The translations under genes and the position numbers were made by a program. 54,980 nt of DNA, taken from contig NZ_LT635868.1 of NCBI RefSeq assembly GCF_900128465.1, positions 456,649-511,628 on the forward strand. Direction: 5' to 3'. How positions within the stretch are numbered: position 1 is the first letter of the stretch; each line of letters begins with the position of its first letter. A model generated the notes under the pieces. It did not search any database. It saw only the letters and a list, made by a program, of their open reading frames with translations, and had not been told where the DNA came from. The stretch is from Actinomyces bouchesdurhonensis. Lineage in GTDB: Bacteria > Actinomycetota > Actinomycetes > Actinomycetales > Actinomycetaceae. Of this stretch, positions 38,809-49,025 are shown piece after piece.

Positions 38809-40104
38809 TCACTTCTCCTCTTTCTCATCCAAGACGGCCACGCCGGACGGGCCAGCACTGGGGTCAATCACCTGCAGCTTCGCATGTCCGTATCCGAACC
38901 AGCGCGATGCGGTATCCACATCCTTGTCGCCACGCCCTGACACGGTCACGATGGCAATGGGTTCACCTCCCTGCTCGAAGGACCCCTCAGCCTTGACCTT
39001 CATGCGGGCCCACGCACGCACTCCTGCGAGCGCGTGAGAGGACTCGATGGCCGGGATGATGCCCTCCGTGCGCGACAAGTGTAGGAAAGCATCCATGGCC
39101 TCGGCGTCGGAAATGGGCATGTAGGAGGCTCGGCCGCTCCGGGCAAGCCAGGCGTGCTCGGGGCCAACACCCGGGTAGTCGAGGCCCGCGGAAATCGAGT
39201 GCGAGGCCTTCGTCTGACCATCGCGTTCCTGCAGGACGAAGGTGCGTGCTCCGTGGAGTACTCCGACCTGGTCAGCCGTGATAGATGCGGCGTGGCGCCC
39301 GGTCTCAAAACCGTCGCCAGCGGCCTCACAGCCGAGCAGCTCGACACTCGGATCGTCGATGAAGGCCGTGAAAGAACCGATCGCGTTCGAGCCTCCGCCC
39401 ACGCAGGCGACAACGACATCGGGCAAACGCCCCTCGGTTGCAAGCAGCTGGGCGCGTGCTTCGTCACCGATGACACGCTGCAGGTCACGCACGAGTTCGG
39501 GGAAGGGATGCGGCCCGGCAGCCGTCCCAAAGATGTAGTTCGTCGTCTCCACGTTGGTCACCCAATCACGGAAGGCCTCATTGATGGCGTCTTTAAGCGT
39601 CGCTGACCCAGCCGTCACGGCAATGACCTCAGCACCCAGCATCTGCATGCGTGCGACATTGAGTGCCTGTCGCTCAGTGTCCTCGCGACCCATGTAAATC
39701 GTGCAATCCAAGCCAAGGAGTGCGGCTGCCGTCGCGGTGGCCACGCCGTGCTGGCCCGCACCCGTCTCAGCAATGACACGAGTCTTACCCAGTTCCTTCG
39801 TCAGGAGAGCCTGGCCCAGCACGTTGTTAATCTTGTGCGAACCCGTGTGGTTGAGATCCTCACGCTTCAGGAACACGCGAACGCCACCCAGGTCAGCAGC
39901 AAAGCGCGGAGCCTCGGTGAGCAGAGACGGACGCCCCGCATAATTGACGAACAAGTCACGCAAGCGAACCTGGAAAGATCTATCACGCCACAGGCGCTTC
40001 CATGCGGCCTCTACCTCTTCGAGCGGCCCCATCAACGATTCAGCAACGAAGCGCCCGCCAAAATCACCGAAGTACGGTCCAGGGGTAAAGTTCTCAGCGC
40101 TCAT
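38809..40104 (-). CDS. trpB: tryptophan synthase beta subunit
   Basis: PLP enzyme that joins indole and serine to tryptophan. In 431 aa, start [21 protein letters not shown] lysine in [15 protein letters not shown] (Lys near 96), phosphate loop [12 protein letters not shown] and [15 protein letters not shown]. The ATG at 40104 overlaps the trpC stop by four bases (ATGA). Confidence 0.97.
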   Translation of the reverse strand: MSAENFTPGPYFGDFGGRFVAESLMGPLEEVEAAWKRLWRDRSFQVRLRDLFVNYAGRPSLLTEAPRFAADLGGVRVFLKREDLNHTGSHKINNVLGQALLTKELGKTRVIAETGAGQHGVATATAAALLGLDCTIYMGREDTERQALNVARMQMLGAEVIAVTAGSATLKDAINEAFRDWVTNVETTNYIFGTAAGPHPFPELVRDLQRVIGDEARAQLLATEGRLPDVVVACVGGGSNAIGSFTAFIDDPSVELLGCEAAGDGFETGRHAASITADQVGVLHGARTFVLQERDGQTKASHSISAGLDYPGVGPEHAWLARSGRASYMPISDAEAMDAFLHLSRTEGIIPAIESSHALAGVRAWARMKVKAEGSFEQGGEPIAIVTVSGRGDKDVDTASRWFGYGHAKLQVIDPSAGPSGVAVLDEKEEK

Positions 40105-40952
40105 CGCAGTCCTTCCTGACGCGCAGCGGCAACGCGCGCTTTCCGATCGGTGCGCAGCGCGGGGTGTTGCCCCGCACTCACCATGTCCTGAATGCTCGCA
40201 CGGGGATCGCCCGACGTAACGAGCGCCTCACCAACGAGCACGGCGTCCGCGCCCCACTTGGCATACTCGAACACATCGTGCGCTGTAGCCACGCCCGACT
40301 CCGCGACTGCCACAACATCCTGTGGGATCACGTCAATGACCTGCTCAACGGTGGAGCGATCGACCTCAAGGGTTTTCAAATTACGAGCGTTCACGCCGAT
40401 AATGGATGCGCCCGCTTCGAGCGCTCGTAGTGCCTCCAGACGCGAATGGGTCTCAACCAGCGCTTCCATTCCCAGCGAACGCGTGCGCTCCAGCAACGAG
40501 ACAAGAACGCTTTGCTCCAGCGCAGCCACGATCAGTAGCACGAGGTCCGCTCCGTGCGCACGCGCCTCGTGGATCTGATAGGGAGTCACGATAAAGTCCT
40601 TGCGCAGCACGGGAATCTCAACCGCCGCACGCACCGCATCCAGGTCGGCCAGTGAACCCTTAAAACGGCGCTGCTCGGTGAGCACAGATACCACGGAAGC
40701 TCCCCCGGCCTCGTATACCGAGGCCAGAGCAGCCGGATCCGGTATCTGCGCGAGCGCGCCCTTGGACGGGGAGGAACGCTTGACTTCCGAGATAATCTTG
40801 ACCGCGCCATCACGATTGCGTAGCGCACCGAGTGTATCCTTCGCCTCTGGCGCAGCAGCAGCCATTTCCTTGACACGGCTCAGAGGAACGCGTTCCTCGC
40901 GTTCTGTCAGGTCTTCGAGGACCCCCGCAATTATGTCATCGAGAACGCTCAC
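40101..40952 (-). CDS. trpC: indole-3-glycerol phosphate synthase
   Basis: Ring-closing step that forms the indole of tryptophan. TIM barrel of 283 aa with [49 protein letters not shown] and [13 protein letters not shown]. It is monofunctional; no TrpF domain follows. It starts 88 bases after trpE. Confidence 0.96.
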   Translation of the reverse strand: MSVLDDIIAGVLEDLTEREERVPLSRVKEMAAAAPEAKDTLGALRNRDGAVKIISEVKRSSPSKGALAQIPDPAALASVYEAGGASVVSVLTEQRRFKGSLADLDAVRAAVEIPVLRKDFIVTPYQIHEARAHGADLVLLIVAALEQSVLVSLLERTRSLGMEALVETHSRLEALRALEAGASIIGVNARNLKTLEVDRSTVEQVIDVIPQDVVAVAESGVATAHDVFEYAKWGADAVLVGEALVTSGDPRASIQDMVSAGQHPALRTDRKARVAAARQEGLR

Positions 40953-41040
40953 GACGCTCCCCTTTCACCGGAAAACAGTTGGACTCCATCAAGGCTAGCG
41001 AATAATACGGACACCCGGGCGGCGCATCCGACCGCGCGTC

Positions 41041-42606
41041 TCACGACAGTGCAGACAGCGTCGAAGCGCGCACAACCGCCTCAACGGCGGCTGCCGCCTT
41101 GTTGCGCGACTCCTCATACTCGAGGGCGGGTACCGACTCTGCGACCACGCCTGCGCCTGCTTGAACGGAGGCGACACCGTCCTTGAGCGAGGCCGTGCGG
41201 ATGGCAATCGCCAGGTCAGCGTCCCCCGACAGATCGAAGTAACCAACAACGCCACCATAGAGGCCACGCGCAGCCGGCTCGAAGTCGTCGATCAGTTGAA
41301 TTGCACGAGGCTTGGGCGCGCCCGAGAGGGTGCCCGCAGGGAAGGTCGCCACCAAGGCATCGAGTGCATCCGCATCCGCACGCAGCAGGCCGGTCACCGT
41401 CGAGGAAATGTGCTGAATATGGGAGAAACGCTTAAGCTCCATGAGGGTTGCGACCTCAACAGTGGCCGGATCGCACACCTTCGACAGGTCATTGCGCGCC
41501 AAGTCAACGAGCATAACATGCTCCGAGAGCTCCTTGGGATCCTCGAGAAGCTCAGCGGCAAGACGGTGATCCTCCGCTGAGTTCACACCGCGCGGGCGCG
41601 AACCTGCGATCGGGTACGTCCACACGCGGCGACCCTGCGCCTTGACGAGCGTCTCCGGGGAAGAACCAACGACCTCGACGTGACCGCCTCGATCGTCGGG
41701 CAGGTCAAGGTAGTACATGTAGGGTGAGGGATTGACCGTGCGCAGGACGCGGTAAACGTCGACACCGCTGGCGTTCGTGGAGACGTCGAGGCGCTGAGAA
41801 AGCACGATCTGGAAGGCATCCCCATCCGTAATCGCGCGCTTGGCTGCGTTGACAGAAGCCTCAAAGTCTGCACGTACCGTACGCTGACGAATGACCGGGG
41901 GTTTCTGGCCTCCTACACCTAGGACAGCTGGAGCGATGGGCGAGGCCAGCTGGGTCGTCATGGCATCAAGGCGCTCAACCGCACAGTCGTAAGCATCATC
42001 CACACCTTCATCCGAACCGTTGAGGTTCCACGCGATCGCCATCAGGTACACCGACCCTGTCGCATGATCGATTGCCGCAACCTCAGTTGCTAGGACAAGC
42101 ATTGCATCGGCAACGTCGGATTCCTTCGGCGCAGTCGCCCCCAGAGTCGGCTCCCATTCAGAAATGATGCCCCATCCGAGCGAACCGACAAGTGCACCCG
42201 TCATGGGAGGAAGCCCCTCGATCGGAGGGGCGGCAAGCTGCTCCAGCGCAGAGTGCACGACCTCCAGGAACGATCCCTCTCGTAGCGCCCCCTGCGGGTG
42301 CGCACCCACCCACCGGGCATGACCATCGCGGGCAACGATAGCCCCGGCGCTGGATGCGCCAACGAACGACCATCGTCCCCAGGAGCCGCCGTGCTCGGCA
42401 GACTCGAGGATAAAACTGCCGTAGTCGCCATGAGCGAGCTGACGGTAAACACCGACCGCGCTGAGTTCGTCAGCAAGAACTCGGCGCACAACAGGGATCA
42501 CACGCCTGGACGCGGCTAGGGAGGCAAAGACGTCGCGAGGCGGCCACGTCTGGCCCCATTCGAGGCTGACAGACTCGGACTGATGCGAAGGCGTCGAAAT
42601 ACTCAC
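41041..42606 (-). CDS. trpE: anthranilate synthase component I
   Basis: Chorismate to anthranilate, using ammonia from a TrpG subunit that is not encoded in this window. The 521-aa product has the usual chorismate-binding block SPETLVKAQGRRV, YPIAGSRPRG, ARNDLSKVCDP, TVTGLL and TFPAGTLSGAPKPRAI, YGGVVGYFDLSGD. The GTG at 42606 gives MSISTPSHQSE; the ribosome site is weak. No trp leader peptide with tandem Trp codons is visible in the 68 bases before it. It heads trpE-C-B-A-lgt. Confidence 0.95.
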   Translation of the reverse strand: MSISTPSHQSESVSLEWGQTWPPRDVFASLAASRRVIPVVRRVLADELSAVGVYRQLAHGDYGSFILESAEHGGSWGRWSFVGASSAGAIVARDGHARWVGAHPQGALREGSFLEVVHSALEQLAAPPIEGLPPMTGALVGSLGWGIISEWEPTLGATAPKESDVADAMLVLATEVAAIDHATGSVYLMAIAWNLNGSDEGVDDAYDCAVERLDAMTTQLASPIAPAVLGVGGQKPPVIRQRTVRADFEASVNAAKRAITDGDAFQIVLSQRLDVSTNASGVDVYRVLRTVNPSPYMYYLDLPDDRGGHVEVVGSSPETLVKAQGRRVWTYPIAGSRPRGVNSAEDHRLAAELLEDPKELSEHVMLVDLARNDLSKVCDPATVEVATLMELKRFSHIQHISSTVTGLLRADADALDALVATFPAGTLSGAPKPRAIQLIDDFEPAARGLYGGVVGYFDLSGDADLAIAIRTASLKDGVASVQAGAGVVAESVPALEYEESRNKAAAAVEAVVRASTLSALS

Positions 42607-42674
42607 CGTGTCATTGTCCCATCCCGGGCTTGCTCCGTCCCGGCGGGTCCACGATAAGGCCACGTGAGACTGGC

Positions 42675-43367
42675 CTACAGCCAGTCGGGCACCACGCCCC
42701 AGGCAATTGTTCCGACCAGCGCAGAACCGATCATCCACGGCCCCATTGCGACACGTGATTTCGTGCCCGCAGAGCCGACGACGATGTTCCACAGGGCCGC
42801 CACACCCGCAGATACGAAAGAGAGCGCCAAGGCAAAAACGGCAGCGTGAAGGCCGACGGAACCGACCATCGCCCCAAGGACAGGAGCGAGTTTGACATCA
42901 CCACCACCCATTCCGCCCGGAAGACGATTCAAGATCGCGACCGGAATAAACCAAATGAGCGCACCGACAGCGAAGCCTAAGAGCCTATCGAGCCACATCG
43001 GAGAGATGAGGCATCCGACTACTGCTCCGATGACTACGCCAAGCCCCATAGCGACCGTATACATGTTGGGTAGACGGTGCGTTCGCGCATCCACATAACC
43101 ACTCAATGCACCAATCATGGCGACCGTCATGACCGACGGCATACCCGGACGCATCTGTGCGCCCACGAAGAAAACAGCTCCGACGATGCCCGCCACCCAC
43201 ACGATGGCGTTACGCGAGAGCGGCTTTTGACTCACCTCGATGAAATATCGGCGCTGGACTCGCCAGCCGGAGTGCCACAGCCACCACAGGATGATGATCC
43301 AGGTGAGGAATCCCGACACAAGAGAAAGGTCGGCACTGATGCGAGGGGAAAGCCACTCGACGATCAC
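42675..43367 (-). CDS. type IV prepilin peptidase (A24 family)
   Basis: Membrane aspartyl protease that cleaves prepilin leaders. The 230-aa protein has about seven helices and both catalytic Asp motifs: GYVDARTHRLPN and GGGDVKLAPVLG. The N-terminal CxxC methyltransferase domain of classical PilD is absent, as in TadV/CpaA-like or short actinobacterial forms. The GTG at 43367 overlaps the aroE stop by four bases. No pilin genes are in the window, so its substrate is elsewhere. Confidence 0.9.
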   Translation of the reverse strand: MIVEWLSPRISADLSLVSGFLTWIIILWWLWHSGWRVQRRYFIEVSQKPLSRNAIVWVAGIVGAVFFVGAQMRPGMPSVMTVAMIGALSGYVDARTHRLPNMYTVAMGLGVVIGAVVGCLISPMWLDRLLGFAVGALIWFIPVAILNRLPGGMGGGDVKLAPVLGAMVGSVGLHAAVFALALSFVSAGVAALWNIVVGSAGTKSRVAMGPWMIGSALVGTIAWGVVPDWL

Positions 43368-44236
43368 GGTCGTCCCTCTCCCCTGTCCGCGTATGCTCGA
43401 CGCGTTAATTCGTCTTCCAGGGCGGCGCGCATAACTTCCGGGTCGGGACTGTGCCCTGTCATCAACTGAACCTGTGCGGCCCCCTGGTAGATCAGCATAT
43501 CCGTCCCTTCAGCAACGACAGCTCCGGCACGCTCATAGGCGGCCCGAAGTGCCGTCTCACGAGGGGCGTAGACAACGTCGAGCAGAATCTGCCCCTGGCG
43601 GGGGCTGAGCACCTCAGCAAGCGAATCTGCGACACCTGCGGGCAGAGTTGAGATCAGGACGTCGCGCGAAGCAGCCGCGGCGGCGACCGCCTCTGTGTCC
43701 GACCACATGACCTGATCGATCGTCACGCCGAGCCGCGAGGCGGCAGCAATGACGGAACCCGGGCCACCGAATCGTCGAGCTGCCACGGTGGTGTTGGTAA
43801 TACCGAGTTCTCCCAGAGCGGCCAATGCAGACGAGGCTGTCGCGCGGGCGCCGAGCACGAGTGCACTCGACGGCTTTGGGACTCCCGCGTCGTCGCATGC
43901 CCTGCGGATCGCTGAGGCGATGCCGGAGACGTCCGTGTTGAATCCAGCGAGCATCCCGGCCGAGGGCACAACCGTGTTCACGGCTCCAACCGCAACCGCT
44001 AGCGGGTCGATTGCGTCAAGCAGCGGCATCACTGCCTGCTTGCAGGGCATGGTGACGGACAGACCACGGAATGAGTCGTCAAGCCTGTCAATGAAGCTTG
44101 GCAGGGCTTCCTCGGTGACGTCGCACCGCCGATATTCCCATCCGGCGATCCCGAGTTGCCTCCACGCCGCCCGATGAATCACCGGGGAGAGTGAGTGCGC
44201 GATCGGTGAGCCGATGACGCCTGCCCACGTTGTCAT
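43364..44236 (-). CDS. aroE: shikimate dehydrogenase
   Basis: NADPH-dependent reduction of dehydroshikimate, part of chorismate synthesis that feeds trpE downstream. The 290-aa protein has SLSPVIHRAAW, VTMPCKQAVMPLLD with catalytic Lys, GAVNTVV, NTDVSGI, and a Rossmann stretch ALVLGARATASSALAAL. The dinucleotide motif lacks the usual GxGGxG (GARATAS), which is unusual but seen in actinobacterial members. Its ATG overlaps the mltG stop by four bases. Confidence 0.92.
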   Translation of the reverse strand: MTTWAGVIGSPIAHSLSPVIHRAAWRQLGIAGWEYRRCDVTEEALPSFIDRLDDSFRGLSVTMPCKQAVMPLLDAIDPLAVAVGAVNTVVPSAGMLAGFNTDVSGIASAIRRACDDAGVPKPSSALVLGARATASSALAALGELGITNTTVAARRFGGPGSVIAAASRLGVTIDQVMWSDTEAVAAAAASRDVLISTLPAGVADSLAEVLSPRQGQILLDVVYAPRETALRAAYERAGAVVAEGTDMLIYQGAAQVQLMTGHSPDPEVMRAALEDELTRRAYADRGEGRP

Positions 44237-45717
44237 GACTGCGGGCTGCACTGGTCGGCGTGTGTCTTGCAGTATTCGACCAGTTTCTCTTTGTTTTTCT
44301 CGTGATCAGTTGAATTGGATGCAAAGAGTGTCTCGCCGGTCGTGAGGTCGACGGTCACAAAGTAGAGCGAGTCGCCCTCTGCGGGATTCAAGACGGCTTT
44401 AATGGCCTCAAGACTGGGCTGGTTGATCGGAGTGGGCGGCAGACCCGCATGCAGGCGAGTGTTGTAGGGGTTGTCAGCGTCCAGGTCGGCCTGGGTGGGC
44501 AGACCGCCTTCCTTCCCAACACCGTACAGCGTCGTGGAATCCATGCCGAGAACTCCCTTCGTCTCTCCCTCGGTGTCGGCCAGTCGATTGTCGATGACGC
44601 GGGCGACCTGTGGCATGTACTTCTTATTGCTGCCCATTTCACCTTCGACGATCGACGCCTTGGTTAGCACGGTCTCGCGGTCCGCGGCGGGTACGCCGAG
44701 CTTGTCGAGTTCATCGACCGTTGCCTTGACCATGCGGGCGATGACGGTCGTTGGCGTGTCGTCCTCACCCACCTCGTACTCGCCGAAGTGTAGCCATCCT
44801 TCGGCACTGCCGTTGGCCTCGGCGGGCAGACCGATGCCGACGGTGTCAGCGAAGGCTGCGTCAACGTCATTCGCTGAAACATCCATGACCTCAATGATGC
44901 GTTTCTTGATCACAGAGAGTCGTTCACCCGATAGCACGGTGACTGTTGAATCGACGCGGTTCATGGGATCAAGGAGGACAGCGAGGGCATCGGCAGCGCT
45001 CATCTGGAGCTTGAATCGATAGGTACCGGGGTTGATCTGGCGGGCTGCACTGTTTTTCTCGTACTGGCGCACGAAAGCACCCACGGACTTGACGACCCCA
45101 GCCTCGTGGAGAGCCTGACCAATGTCGCGTCCCGTCGAATTATCCGCGATAGTAACTTCAACGTTTACTGTTCCGGGACCCGGATAGTCGTCGGAGGCCG
45201 TCACTGAGGAGTTGAGCTGTGAATATGCCACGTATCCAGCTCCGCCGACGAGACCAAGGACGAGGAGAATCACAAAGAAAGAACGGATACGGCGGCGACG
45301 CTTACGTTTGCGGGCCGCACGCCTCTCGCTGGCGATTCTGCGCGAGCGCATTCCAGTCGTTTCGGTGGGGGCTTCGGCGCGCTTCCAGGCCGGTCGCGCA
45401 TCGTCGTGGCCGACGCCATCTGGTTGCGTCGATACAACCGCTGGTTGGCTACGCGTCGACCTGCGGGTAGGGAAGCCTCGTACCGGCGTGGGGGTGGGGT
45501 CGGACGAGGCCGGAGCTGGCTTCACGGTACCGCGCACCGGTGTGGGGGTGGGGTCGGACGAGGCCGGAGCTGGCTTCACGGTACCGCGCACCGGTGTGGG
45601 GGTCGGATCCGATGGAGTGGCGACCTGTTCCTCGTTGGGAGCGTCGGAATAGACCTTGGGCTGGCCAGAGTGAATCTCACGGCGTGAGCGGAAAGGATAC
45701 TTGGGGGGCGTCGTCAT
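44233..45717 (-). CDS. mltG: MltG, endolytic murein transglycosylase
   Basis: Membrane-anchored enzyme that cuts nascent glycan strands and terminates peptidoglycan chains. Of 494 aa, residues 1-140 are cytosolic and low-complexity, with imperfect DPTPTPVRGTVKPAPASS repeats; a helix follows (SFFVILLVLGLVGGAGYVAY, about 145-165) and then a YceG domain with LysM-like region and the active-site stretch SIVEGEMGSNKKYMPQVA (Glu near 357) and NTRLHAGLPPTPINQPSLEA. ATG shares one base with the ruvX stop (TAATG). Confidence 0.95.
   Translation of the reverse strand: MTTPPKYPFRSRREIHSGQPKVYSDAPNEEQVATPSDPTPTPVRGTVKPAPASSDPTPTPVRGTVKPAPASSDPTPTPVRGFPTRRSTRSQPAVVSTQPDGVGHDDARPAWKRAEAPTETTGMRSRRIASERRAARKRKRRRRIRSFFVILLVLGLVGGAGYVAYSQLNSSVTASDDYPGPGTVNVEVTIADNSTGRDIGQALHEAGVVKSVGAFVRQYEKNSAARQINPGTYRFKLQMSAADALAVLLDPMNRVDSTVTVLSGERLSVIKKRIIEVMDVSANDVDAAFADTVGIGLPAEANGSAEGWLHFGEYEVGEDDTPTTVIARMVKATVDELDKLGVPAADRETVLTKASIVEGEMGSNKKYMPQVARVIDNRLADTEGETKGVLGMDSTTLYGVGKEGGLPTQADLDADNPYNTRLHAGLPPTPINQPSLEAIKAVLNPAEGDSLYFVTVDLTTGETLFASNSTDHEKNKEKLVEYCKTHADQCSPQS
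45481..45610 (-). repeat. 54-bp tandem repeat inside mltG
   Basis: Units begin at 45481, 45535 and 45589 (the last partial). Each unit encodes an 18-residue DPTPTPVRG.. peptide. The first two full copies differ at a couple of positions only, so they may expand or contract by slippage or recombination. Confidence 0.9.
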
Positions 45718-46202
45718 TACTTCGCTCCTTCACTGGTCTCGGGGATGATCTCCTCCCCCGGCTCCCGAGCGCTCATACGCTCCAGTTCCAGGGCCTGTTC
45801 AAGGATGATCTGCGCCGCAACCTGGTCGATAACGCTGCGGTGTTCGTTTTCCGGGATGCCGGATGCTCGCAGGCGCGCGTGCGCCTGGTTGGAGGTCAGA
45901 CGCTCGTCGACCATAGCAACACGGACGTGGGGGACGAGCGTCTTCAGGCGGCGCGCGTATTTACGCGCGCCCTTGGCAGAAATTCCTTCCCCACCGCGCA
46001 AATGCCTGGGCAAGCCGACGATGACTTCAATGGCATCGTACTCGCGGACGATGCCAGCGAGAGCGGATAGGTCTGACTGATCTGGGGCACGCGTGAGGGT
46101 GACAACCGGCATCGTCAAAATGCCGTCGGGGTCGCACCGACTGACGCCGACACGAACAGTGCCGACGTCCACGCCGATGCGTACTCCCCGACGCATACTC
46201 AC
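45717..46202 (-). CDS. ruvX: RuvX/YqgF, RNase H-like resolvase family
   Basis: RNase H-fold protein implicated in Holliday junction resolution and in pre-16S rRNA 5' maturation. Of 161 aa, the start is RRGVRIGVDVGTVRVGVSRCD with the first catalytic Asp, then VGLPRHLRGGEG and VDERLTSNQAHARL. The GTG at 46202 overlaps the alaS stop by four bases; the ATG two codons on is an alternative. Gene order alaS-ruvX-mltG-aroE is standard in actinobacteria. Confidence 0.93.
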   Translation of the reverse strand: MSMRRGVRIGVDVGTVRVGVSRCDPDGILTMPVVTLTRAPDQSDLSALAGIVREYDAIEVIVGLPRHLRGGEGISAKGARKYARRLKTLVPHVRVAMVDERLTSNQAHARLRASGIPENEHRSVIDQVAAQIILEQALELERMSAREPGEEIIPETSEGAK

Positions 46203-48907
46203 AGGGACTCGATTTCCTTGCGGACAGCGTCAAGCGCCGCCTGAATGCCCTCGGGTTTAGAGCCACCGCCCTGAGCGATGTCATCGCGGCCTCCACCGCC
46301 ACCACCCATGTACTTGCCGACGGCGCGCACGAGCGCGCCCGCTTTCACGCGAGCCTCACGAGCAGCTTCGTTCGTAGCGATGACAAGGGAAGGCTTGCCA
46401 CCCACGACACCCGCCAGAGCCACGACGACGCCACGCTCGTTGCCCATACGCTCGCGCACGTCCAGAGCGAGCGTGCGCAGCGCATCAGCTGAGGGCATCT
46501 CGCCGACGCACGACGCGACAAGGCGGAACTCACCCACACGCTCAGAGGCAGCGGCCAGCTCAGCTCCGCGGCGCAGTGCCTGCTCAGTGCGGACCTTGTC
46601 CAGCTCTTTCTCGGATTCACGCAACTTAACCAGGAGAGATTCGATCCGATCCGGCAGTTCGTCTGCTCGGCCACCGATGAGCTGGGACAGCTGGGAAACC
46701 AGCGCATGTTCCTTCGCCTGGAACTCGTAGGCACCGGAGCCAACAAGGGCCTCGATGCGGCGCACGCCGGAGGCCACGGAACCCTCGCCGAGAACCGTCA
46801 CTCGACCGATGTGGCCCGTACTGGGAACATGCGTGCCACCGCACAGCTCACGATCGAAGCCATCGCCGATCGTCACGACGCGCACCTCAGACCCGTATTT
46901 CTCGCCGAAGAGGGCGATCGCGCCCATCTCCTTCGCCTTGTCGATGCTCATGACCTCGGTCCTCACAGGCAGATCCTCAGCGAGCTTCTCATTAACGAGG
47001 GACTCAATGTCGCTGAGCTGAGAGGAGGCTAGCGCGCTGGAGTGACGGAAATCGAAGCGCAGACGCGATGGCGAGTTCTCCGACCCCGCCTGATCAGCGT
47101 GCTCGGAGACGACCGAGCGCAATCCCGCGTACACCATGTGCGTCGCAGTGTGTGCGCGTGCGATGGCAAGGCGACGCTCACCGTCAATCTCGGCATACGC
47201 CTTCTCGCCTACCATCACGCCACCCTCAGTCAGTGTGCCACGGTGGACACTCAGGCCTCGGATCGGGGCCTGCACGTCGTTGACCTCCACGACACCGCCG
47301 CCCGCCAAGCGGATGGTGCCATGGTCGGCCAGCTGGCCTCCCATCTCTGCGTAGAAGGGGGTACGGTCAAGGATCACCTCGACCTCGGCGGGGGCGGTAG
47401 CAGCAGGGGCCTCCACGCCATCAACGAGGAGCGCCTCGACCGTTGCCTCAGATGCCTGCTCGGTGTAACCAAGGAACGTCGAACCCCCTCCCATCGCCTT
47501 TTCAATGTCGTGGAAAATGCGCACATCCGTGTGTCCGGTCTTCTTTGAGCGGGCATCAGCGCGGGCGCGTTCTTTCTGCTCCTCCATGAGAGAGCGGAAG
47601 CCCTCCTCGTCGACGCTCACACCCTGCTCAGCTGCCATCTCGAGGGTCAGGTCGATCGGAAAGCCGTAGGTATCGTGCAGCGAAAAGGCCGATGCACCCG
47701 AAATCATAGGCGTACCCTTGGTTTCCTTCGCCGATGCCACGGCGGCATCCAGGATTGTCGTGCCAGCGCTCAGCGTACGACGGAACGCCTCTTCCTCCGC
47801 GTAAGCGACCTCAGAAATCGTCTTCCAATTCGTCTCAAGCTCCGGGTAGGACGCCTTCATCGCGTCCTTCGACACCGTCAGCAGCGTCGGCATGGTCGCC
47901 TCGTCAACCCCCAGCAAACGCATCGAACGAACCGCGCGGCGAATCAGGCGGCGCAGCACGTAGCCTCGACCGTCGTTGCCTGGACGCACGCCGTCGCCGA
48001 TCAGCATGAGGGAGGAGCGCACGTGGTCGGCGACCACACGCATTCGCACATCATTGTCGTAGGCCTCGCCAGCTTCGGGACCCGCAGCGCCCAGACCATA
48101 GCGCTTGCCGCTCATCTGCATTGCGGCTTCAATGACGGGGAACACCTCGTCAATCTCATACATGTTCGGCTTGTCCTGCATGACGAAAGCAAGGCGCTCA
48201 AGCCCAGCACCCGTATCGATCGCCTTCTGATCGAGTTCTCCGAGCAGCGGATAGTCTTTACCGGTGCCCTCGCCGCGCATGAACTGGTCAAACACCAAGT
48301 TCCAAACCTCTAGGTAACGGTCACCGCCGGGATCCACAGCGCCACCCACGGCCTCGGGACCGTAGGCTGGGCCACGATCATAGTGCCACTCAGCGCAGGG
48401 ACCCGCAGGACCAGGCTGACCCGTGTCCCAGAAGTTCTCCACGCGTGGCAGGCGCACAATGTGCTTCGGATCCATACCAACCTGTTTGGTCAGGACACTC
48501 AAAGCTTCCTCATCCTGATCCCAGATCGTCACCCAGAAACGATCACCATCAAGACCATACTTGCCTTCGTCTCGCGAACCCGTCAGCAGATCCCACGCGA
48601 AATTAATAGCACCTTCCTTGAAGTAATCGCCGAAGGAGAAGTTGCCGTTCATCTGGAAGAACGTGCCGTGGCGGGTCGTCTTACCCACGTTGTCGATGTC
48701 GTTCGTCCGAATACACTTTTGCACCGATGTGGCACGAGGCCACGGAGCAGGTTCAACTCCCATGATGTAGGGAATGAACGGAACCATGCCCGCGATCGTA
48801 AAAAGAATTGACGGCTCCGGAGACACCAAGGAAACGGAAGGACACACCTCATGGCCCTGCTTCTCGAAATAGTCGAGCCAACGTGTGCGGATTTCAGACG
48901 TACGCAT
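46199..48907 (-). CDS. alaS: alanyl-tRNA synthetase
   Basis: Charges tRNA-Ala and edits mischarged Ser and Gly. The 902-aa protein has the class II catalytic domain (RTSEIRTRWLDYFEKQGHEV, FQMNGNFSFGDYFKEGAINF, GDRYLEVWNLVFDQF), the editing domain with HTATHM and CGGTHVPSTGHIG, and a C-terminal oligomerisation domain with GGRDDIAQGG near the end. All in 902 residues, a normal length. Start ATG at 48907 with GAGGCAC upstream; it heads the overlapped chain to the prepilin peptidase. Confidence 0.98.
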   Translation of the reverse strand: MRTSEIRTRWLDYFEKQGHEVCPSVSLVSPEPSILFTIAGMVPFIPYIMGVEPAPWPRATSVQKCIRTNDIDNVGKTTRHGTFFQMNGNFSFGDYFKEGAINFAWDLLTGSRDEGKYGLDGDRFWVTIWDQDEEALSVLTKQVGMDPKHIVRLPRVENFWDTGQPGPAGPCAEWHYDRGPAYGPEAVGGAVDPGGDRYLEVWNLVFDQFMRGEGTGKDYPLLGELDQKAIDTGAGLERLAFVMQDKPNMYEIDEVFPVIEAAMQMSGKRYGLGAAGPEAGEAYDNDVRMRVVADHVRSSLMLIGDGVRPGNDGRGYVLRRLIRRAVRSMRLLGVDEATMPTLLTVSKDAMKASYPELETNWKTISEVAYAEEEAFRRTLSAGTTILDAAVASAKETKGTPMISGASAFSLHDTYGFPIDLTLEMAAEQGVSVDEEGFRSLMEEQKERARADARSKKTGHTDVRIFHDIEKAMGGGSTFLGYTEQASEATVEALLVDGVEAPAATAPAEVEVILDRTPFYAEMGGQLADHGTIRLAGGGVVEVNDVQAPIRGLSVHRGTLTEGGVMVGEKAYAEIDGERRLAIARAHTATHMVYAGLRSVVSEHADQAGSENSPSRLRFDFRHSSALASSQLSDIESLVNEKLAEDLPVRTEVMSIDKAKEMGAIALFGEKYGSEVRVVTIGDGFDRELCGGTHVPSTGHIGRVTVLGEGSVASGVRRIEALVGSGAYEFQAKEHALVSQLSQLIGGRADELPDRIESLLVKLRESEKELDKVRTEQALRRGAELAAASERVGEFRLVASCVGEMPSADALRTLALDVRERMGNERGVVVALAGVVGGKPSLVIATNEAAREARVKAGALVRAVGKYMGGGGGGRDDIAQGGGSKPEGIQAALDAVRKEIESL

Positions 48908-48979
48908 AGTGCCTCATGTTAGTCGGTCCCCACCCGTTAGGGCACATCGGCACGCACGAGCGGACTGTGGGATGAAGAT

Positions 48980-49015
48980 AACCGTGCCCCCGAGCTTTCG
49001 CTCGGGGGCACGGTT
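48980..49015 (-). terminator. terminator of rpsD
   Basis: A perfect 16-bp stem (48980-48995 with 49000-49015) and four-base loop lies 10 bases after the rpsD stop. Confidence 0.85.
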
Positions 49016-49025
49016 TTAACAGATG

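Noticed and set aside
42607-42674. trp attenuator
   Set aside because: Only 68 bases before trpE, no short ORF with adjacent Trp codons and no terminator-antiterminator pair.
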